Assembly: GCA_035638495.1 (NCBI GenBank) | Contig: DASQZW010000231.1 | Location: 1-14,787, forward strand | Origin: CF-161 sp035638495 | GTDB lineage: Bacteria; Chloroflexota; Dormibacteria; Dormibacterales; Dormibacteraceae | Length of the DNA: 14,787 bases | Direction of reading: 5' to 3' | Shown: piece after piece, positions 13,219-14,787 of the stretch | How positions within the stretch are numbered: position 1 is the first letter of the stretch | Layout: every line of letters starts with the position of its first letter | The notes under the pieces: generated by a model | What the model saw: only the letters and a program-made list of their open reading frames with translations | Told to the model about the DNA's origin: nothing | The model's database searches: none | Made by a program: the position numbers and the translations under genes

Positions 13219-14787
13219 TTGTCCTATTCGCGCTTCCACCTGGCAGACCTCCAGGTCCATACGCCCGCCGACCCGGACCACGAGTACGGTCCCGAGTGGC
13301 CCGCGGACCCCGACCCGGCGTTCGCCGAGCGGCTGGTCGCGGCGTTCCGCGAGGCCGGCGTCACGGTGATCGCGGTCACGGATCACAACCGCCTCGACTG
13401 GTACCCGGTCGTCCGCGCCGCCGGGGAGCGAGCCGGGGTCTTCGTGTTCCCGGGGCTGGAGATCAGCGTCAACGGCTGTCACCTGATCGCCATCTGGGAG
13501 GCCACGCCGCTCGGCCACGAGCTGGGCCGGCGGTTCCTGGCCGGGCTCTGGCCGCCCGCCGAGCGCCCGTTCGACGCCGCGGGCAGGCCGCGCGTGGTCA
13601 GCCGCGGCCAGGTGGCCGAGGTGGCCAGGCTGGCCGTCGAGCACCAGGCGCTCGTGCTGGCGCCTCACTGCACCGCGGCCAAGAGCGGTCTCTTCGGGCC
13701 GGGCGTCTGCCGCAACGCCGATGAGGTCGCGCGCAGCGGCCTGATCGCCGGCTTCGACGTGCACGGGAGCATCAGTGCCGACGTGCTCATCAACCCGCGC
13801 CGCCAGTTCGGCGACGTGCGCCCGGCCTGGTTCATCTCCGGCGACACCCGCCGCTGGGACGGCGCCGGCGAGCGCGCAACGTACCTCAAGATGGGCGAAC
13901 GGCCGACGCTCGAGGGACTGCGTCAGGCGTTCTGGGTGACCGAGACGCGCATCCGCTTCCCGCAGCGGCTGCAGCCCCGGTGGGGCCACGTCAAGGGCGT
14001 GCGATTCCTGCCCGAGCCGCCGCCCGCGTGGCCGCACCTGACGCACGTCCGGGTGGAGGGCGGCTTCCACGACGGCCTGACGCTGGACCTGGCGCCGGGC
14101 CTGAACGCGGTGATCGGCGGCAAGGGCACCGGCAAGTCGACGCTGATCGAGATCGTCAGGTACGTCCTGGACGCGGGCCAGCCGCAGACCAAGGAGGCGG
14201 CCGGGAACCGCAAGCACAACTTCCGCGCAAACGCGGAGGCCAGCGTCTTCGCGGTCGACGGCGAGGGCGATGAGTACGAGGTGCGGCGCAGCGGCGACGG
14301 CGGTGCGCCGCTGCTCCTGCGGGACGGCGCCGAGACGGGACTGGCGGCCCACCGGCGGGTCACGGCGCGCATCTTCGGCCAGCGCGAGCTCCAGACGCTC
14401 GCGGACCGGCCGGACATGCTGCGAGACTTCGTCGCGGGCGTCACGCGCGACGCCTGGGAGGAGGTGACCGCGCCGGAACAGGAGCTGCTGCGGGCGATCG
14501 AGGAGCACGACCGCGCGCTGACGGGCCTGGAGGACGACCTCGACCGGATGGGCGAGGAGGAGCAGGAGCTGCAGGATGTGCGCGACAAGCTGCGCCAGGC
14601 CGAGGCCAGCGGCGTCACCGCGTGGGCGCAGGAGTCGCAGCGGCTGAACCGGGCCAACCGCACGGTGGCGGCCATGGTGGCGTGGCCGCTGCGCGTGGGC
14701 GAGGCCGCGGACGCGCTCGAGCGGCTGCTCCCGGCGCCCTCCGCCGCGGACGACGCGCCGGTGCCCGAGGGCCTGGGCCGCGCGCTG
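13219..14787 (+). CDS. PHP-domain/AAA (SMC-like) ATPase, partial at the window end
   Basis: The first 523 residues of an open frame that runs off the window. Residues 8-215 form a PHP phosphoesterase domain: DLQVHTPAD (10-18), TDHN (54-57), GLEIS with E81, APHC with H150, DVH with H182 and SGDTRRW with D209. YLKMGERPTLEGLRQAF (about 223-240) is typical of PHP-ATPase fusions. An ATPase head follows, with Walker A GGKGTGKS (300-307) and a Q-loop-like FGQREL. From about residue 415 the heptad-like EEHDRALTGLEDDLDRMGEE begins a coiled-coil arm. The signature and Walker B motifs must lie beyond the edge. The layout resembles proteins annotated as TrlF-family ATPases (from memory). TTG at 13219 directly precedes the domain (SYSRFHLADLQVH) and no other start fits. 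A nuclease or defence role is inferred from the neighbouring HEPN-like gene. Confidence 0.88.
   Translation, partial: MSYSRFHLADLQVHTPADPDHEYGPEWPADPDPAFAERLVAAFREAGVTVIAVTDHNRLDWYPVVRAAGERAGVFVFPGLEISVNGCHLIAIWEATPLGHELGRRFLAGLWPPAERPFDAAGRPRVVSRGQVAEVARLAVEHQALVLAPHCTAAKSGLFGPGVCRNADEVARSGLIAGFDVHGSISADVLINPRRQFGDVRPAWFISGDTRRWDGAGERATYLKMGERPTLEGLRQAFWVTETRIRFPQRLQPRWGHVKGVRFLPEPPPAWPHLTHVRVEGGFHDGLTLDLAPGLNAVIGGKGTGKSTLIEIVRYVLDAGQPQTKEAAGNRKHNFRANAEASVFAVDGEGDEYEVRRSGDGGAPLLLRDGAETGLAAHRRVTARIFGQRELQTLADRPDMLRDFVAGVTRDAWEEVTAPEQELLRAIEEHDRALTGLEDDLDRMGEEEQELQDVRDKLRQAEASGVTAWAQESQRLNRANRTVAAMVAWPLRVGEAADALERLLPAPSAADDAPVPEGLGRAL

Noticed and set aside
12862..14508. 548-codon minus-strand open frame opposite the PHP-ATPase
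   Set aside because: No domain pattern. The plus strand is open to the window end with PHP and Walker A motifs.

Overview
The window is very GC-rich (roughly 70% or more by eye) with dense genes, GTG and TTG starts, few clear Shine-Dalgarno sequences and several TANNNT boxes 6-9 nt before a start, which suggests leaderless transcripts. This fits a high-GC bacterium of actinobacterial type (Thermoleophilia-like or similar). Chloroflexota cannot be excluded. No rRNA, tRNA, CRISPR array or insertion sequence was seen.

Region 1 (1-2689). A minus-strand trio encodes a 55-aa ribbon-helix-helix regulator, a Trp-rich protein of unknown function and a pentapeptide-repeat protein. It is followed by a duplicated block of GC-rich palindromic repeats (1-342). 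Divergent from the trio is a complete DNA polymerase III beta clamp gene (dnaN) with no dnaA, recF or gyrB beside it, so it is probably a second copy. The divergent gap holds a perfect 9-bp inverted repeat and a DnaA-box-like 9-mer.

Region 2 (2726-9204) is catabolic. A natural fusion joins a 3-hydroxyisobutyrate-dehydrogenase-type reductase to a hydrolytic aldehyde dehydrogenase. A 275-bp gap with two 43-bp hairpin repeats separates it from a convergent medium-chain dehydrogenase. Divergent from that runs a tight cluster: extended-SDR epimerase/dehydrogenase, aminoglycoside-phosphotransferase-fold kinase and fumarylacetoacetate-hydrolase-family enzyme. Together these look like oxidation and cleavage of a hydroxy- or sugar-acid. 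The substrate cannot be read from sequence.

Region 3 (9238-11220) is a 14-TM DHA2 efflux pump divergent from an HxlR-type regulator, with two perfect palindromes in the shared promoter. A strong hairpin separates the pump gene from the convergent catabolic cluster.

Region 4 (11274-14787, cut by the window end) is the most unusual. A 613-aa protein of no recognised family carries an ApeA/HEPN-like C-terminal region with an R-X4-H motif. It is followed by the first 523 residues of a PHP-domain protein fused to an SMC/ABC-type ATPase with a coiled-coil arm. A HEPN nuclease candidate beside a PHP-ATPase resembles bacterial defence modules. The rest of the module lies beyond the window.
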